Positions 63,180 through 64,000 of a stretch of 64,000 bases of DNA are shown here, in pieces. Source of the stretch: Trigonopsis variabilis (Eukaryota > Ascomycota > Trigonopsidomycetes > Trigonopsidales > Trigonopsidaceae); assembly GCA_003707065.3 (NCBI GenBank), contig PPXM03000006.1:496001-560000 (forward strand), written 5' to 3'. A program made the translations under genes and the position numbers. The first letter of the stretch is position 1; each line of letters opens with the position of its first letter. Under the pieces are notes generated by a model, which saw only the letters and a list, made by a program, of their open reading frames with translations, was not told where the DNA came from and ran no database searches.

Positions 63180-64000
63180 TTATGAGCCACTGTCATCTCT
63201 CACTTGGGAGCTAAATTGCACCTGGATGACTTTGGCAACGGCAGCGTCCAGGTTCTTGACCTTCTGGAACAAGGGACTATTTTCAAGCGCCTTGTCTATT
63301 TCGTGCGGGGAGATCAGAGAGTTAAGATCGACGAATCTTATTGGGTTGCTCAGCATGGAATCCGACTGGAACAGATCAGCCAGCTCGAGAGTTTCGGCGC
63401 TCATGCAGGGAGTAGAGGAAGAACCACTGGACAATGTTGGCACATTGTCATCAGATTGTTGTTTGGATGATGCGCCTGAAGAAATGGACGCCGCCTCCAG
63501 CTCAGTTTGCGTAGCTTTGGCCGCGGTTTGAGCATCGGTGACAAACAGTAGCCACTCACGACAATTCGGGGAACTGAAACTCGAGATCCAAGAAGCAGGA
63601 AGGACGTTTCGGGACAGGTAGCTTTCATGGGAGGATACGGGTATGATGTCTGGTCGATTTGTATCGGGAAGGCAAGCGGAATCAAGTACGGAGGAATCAA
63701 ATGTTAGAGCGGCCTTCAAAAGGGCGAGGATCTGATGAGAATATATTGGCCCTGTCTGAGAGTCTTTTCCCGTGAAATTGTCTCTGCAAGTCGGGGATGA
63801 GGTCAGAACCCTGGCCAAGATTCCCTCAACATCCAGTTTGCCGTGATGTATCAAAGGGTGGGTCAATTTAGTGTGAACCATGACAATGGGTAACGCGACT
63901 GGATAATCTAGAGGAAAGTCAAGCGAGAAGCGAACGACAGCCCCGGAATATATCCCATGGAGGATAAATAGGACACCATACCACCGTCGGACACTAGCCG
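63180..64000 (-). CDS. UEV (catalytically inactive E2-like) protein, FTS/AKTIP-like, 5' end outside window
   Basis: The frame runs off the right edge; its stop is at 63180. From the edge inward it reads RRWYGVLFILHGIYSGAVVR, FSLDFPLDYPVALPIVMVHT, then HPLIHHGKLDVEGILA, the beta-meander and following loop of an E2 fold, with no cysteine at the catalytic position, hence a UEV type. The DYP motif and the HPL-x-HHG-x-LD block resemble FTS/AKTIP, which joins Hook adaptors to dynein-dynactin as part of the FHF complex. A C-terminal disordered region and a helix (EIDKALENSPLFQKVKNLDA) follow. ATG 63881 is internal and not the start. The family link is from pattern recall; the N-terminal helix lies outside. 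Confidence 0.75.
   Translation of the reverse strand, partial: ASVRRWYGVLFILHGIYSGAVVRFSLDFPLDYPVALPIVMVHTKLTHPLIHHGKLDVEGILARVLTSSPTCRDNFTGKDSQTGPIYSHQILALLKAALTFDSSVLDSACLPDTNRPDIIPVSSHESYLSRNVLPASWISSFSSPNCREWLLFVTDAQTAAKATQTELEAASISSGASSKQQSDDNVPTLSSGSSSTPCMSAETLELADLFQSDSMLSNPIRFVDLNSLISPHEIDKALENSPLFQKVKNLDAAVAKVIQVQFSSQVRDDSGS

Noticed and set aside
1-64000. Transposons, LTR elements, viral relics or integrated mobile DNA
   Set aside because: No transposase, reverse transcriptase, integrase or capsid motifs and no long terminal repeats seen; all large frames fit host genes.
1-64000. CRISPR array or prokaryotic-style operon
   Set aside because: No repeat-spacer structure; genes carry spliceosomal introns and are randomly oriented.

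Overview
This is a compact, intron-rich fungal nuclear window, most likely from an early-diverging ascomycete with a yeast-like genome (Taphrinomycotina or a basal lineage such as Lipomyces; the sequence alone does not settle which). The evidence is the gene set (acid trehalase, squalene epoxidase, OST4, MGR3-like, RAX1-like, a TEA-domain factor, an STP1/2-type zinc-finger factor), the ribosomal-protein promoters with a HomolD-type box, and the introns. I reconstructed about 36 introns by joining frames. Thirty of them are 33-55 nt long, usually with a CTAAC/CTGAC/CTAAT-like branch site close to the acceptor. Positions are exact where exon sums keep the frame; no transcript data were available.

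Layout. 1-9.1 kb: the C-terminal part of an ABCC (YBT1/MRP-like) transporter cut by the left edge, dynactin p27, an API5-like protein, a cis-prenyltransferase (RER2-like) and an F-box/WD40 protein. 9.4-20.3 kb: a PHD-finger protein, an Apd1-type [2Fe-2S] protein, one tRNA-Gly(GCC), a SIP5-like RING protein, a serine-rich membrane protein and a FAR1/AFT-type DNA-binding protein. 20.7-27.8 kb: acid trehalase and, after a 2.3 kb gap, squalene epoxidase. 28-35.6 kb: PP4 regulatory subunit 3 (PSY2), CWC24, an ArfGAP (GCS1-like), the 33-residue OST4 and the mitoribosomal twin-CX9C protein mS37. 35.7-42.8 kb: a DUF218 membrane protein, an MTE1/ZGRF1-like protein and an SRAP (HMCES-like) protein whose stop codons overlap, an MGR3-like TPR protein and RACK1. 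43-51.6 kb: fatty aldehyde dehydrogenase, RAX1-like, ribosomal protein L19, a CMGC kinase and an SLC35C2-like transporter. 52-64 kb is looser, with long intergenic stretches: a TEA/ATTS factor, an auxin-efflux-family carrier, a small cysteine-motif protein, an STP1/2-like C2H2 factor and, cut by the right edge, a UEV-domain protein.

The genes are mostly core housekeeping genes packed head-to-head and tail-to-tail, with no operon-like cluster. Two neighbours share a theme: the MTE1/ZGRF1-like and SRAP genes are both DNA-repair factors. The ER/Golgi genes (RER2, OST4, GCS1, SLC35C2-like) are scattered. RACK1 and RPL19 carry the same promoter box at similar distances, as expected of a ribosomal regulon.

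I saw no transposon, retroelement, viral relic, CRISPR array or secondary-metabolite cluster. I did not find a clearly new multi-gene system. The most unusual observations are small-scale: a start codon split by an intron in RPL19, a 10-nt exon in RACK1, a probable catalytic Glu-to-Gln change in acid trehalase, palindromic promoter elements, and several genes (OST4, mS37, two unproven candidates) that simple ORF calling would miss.
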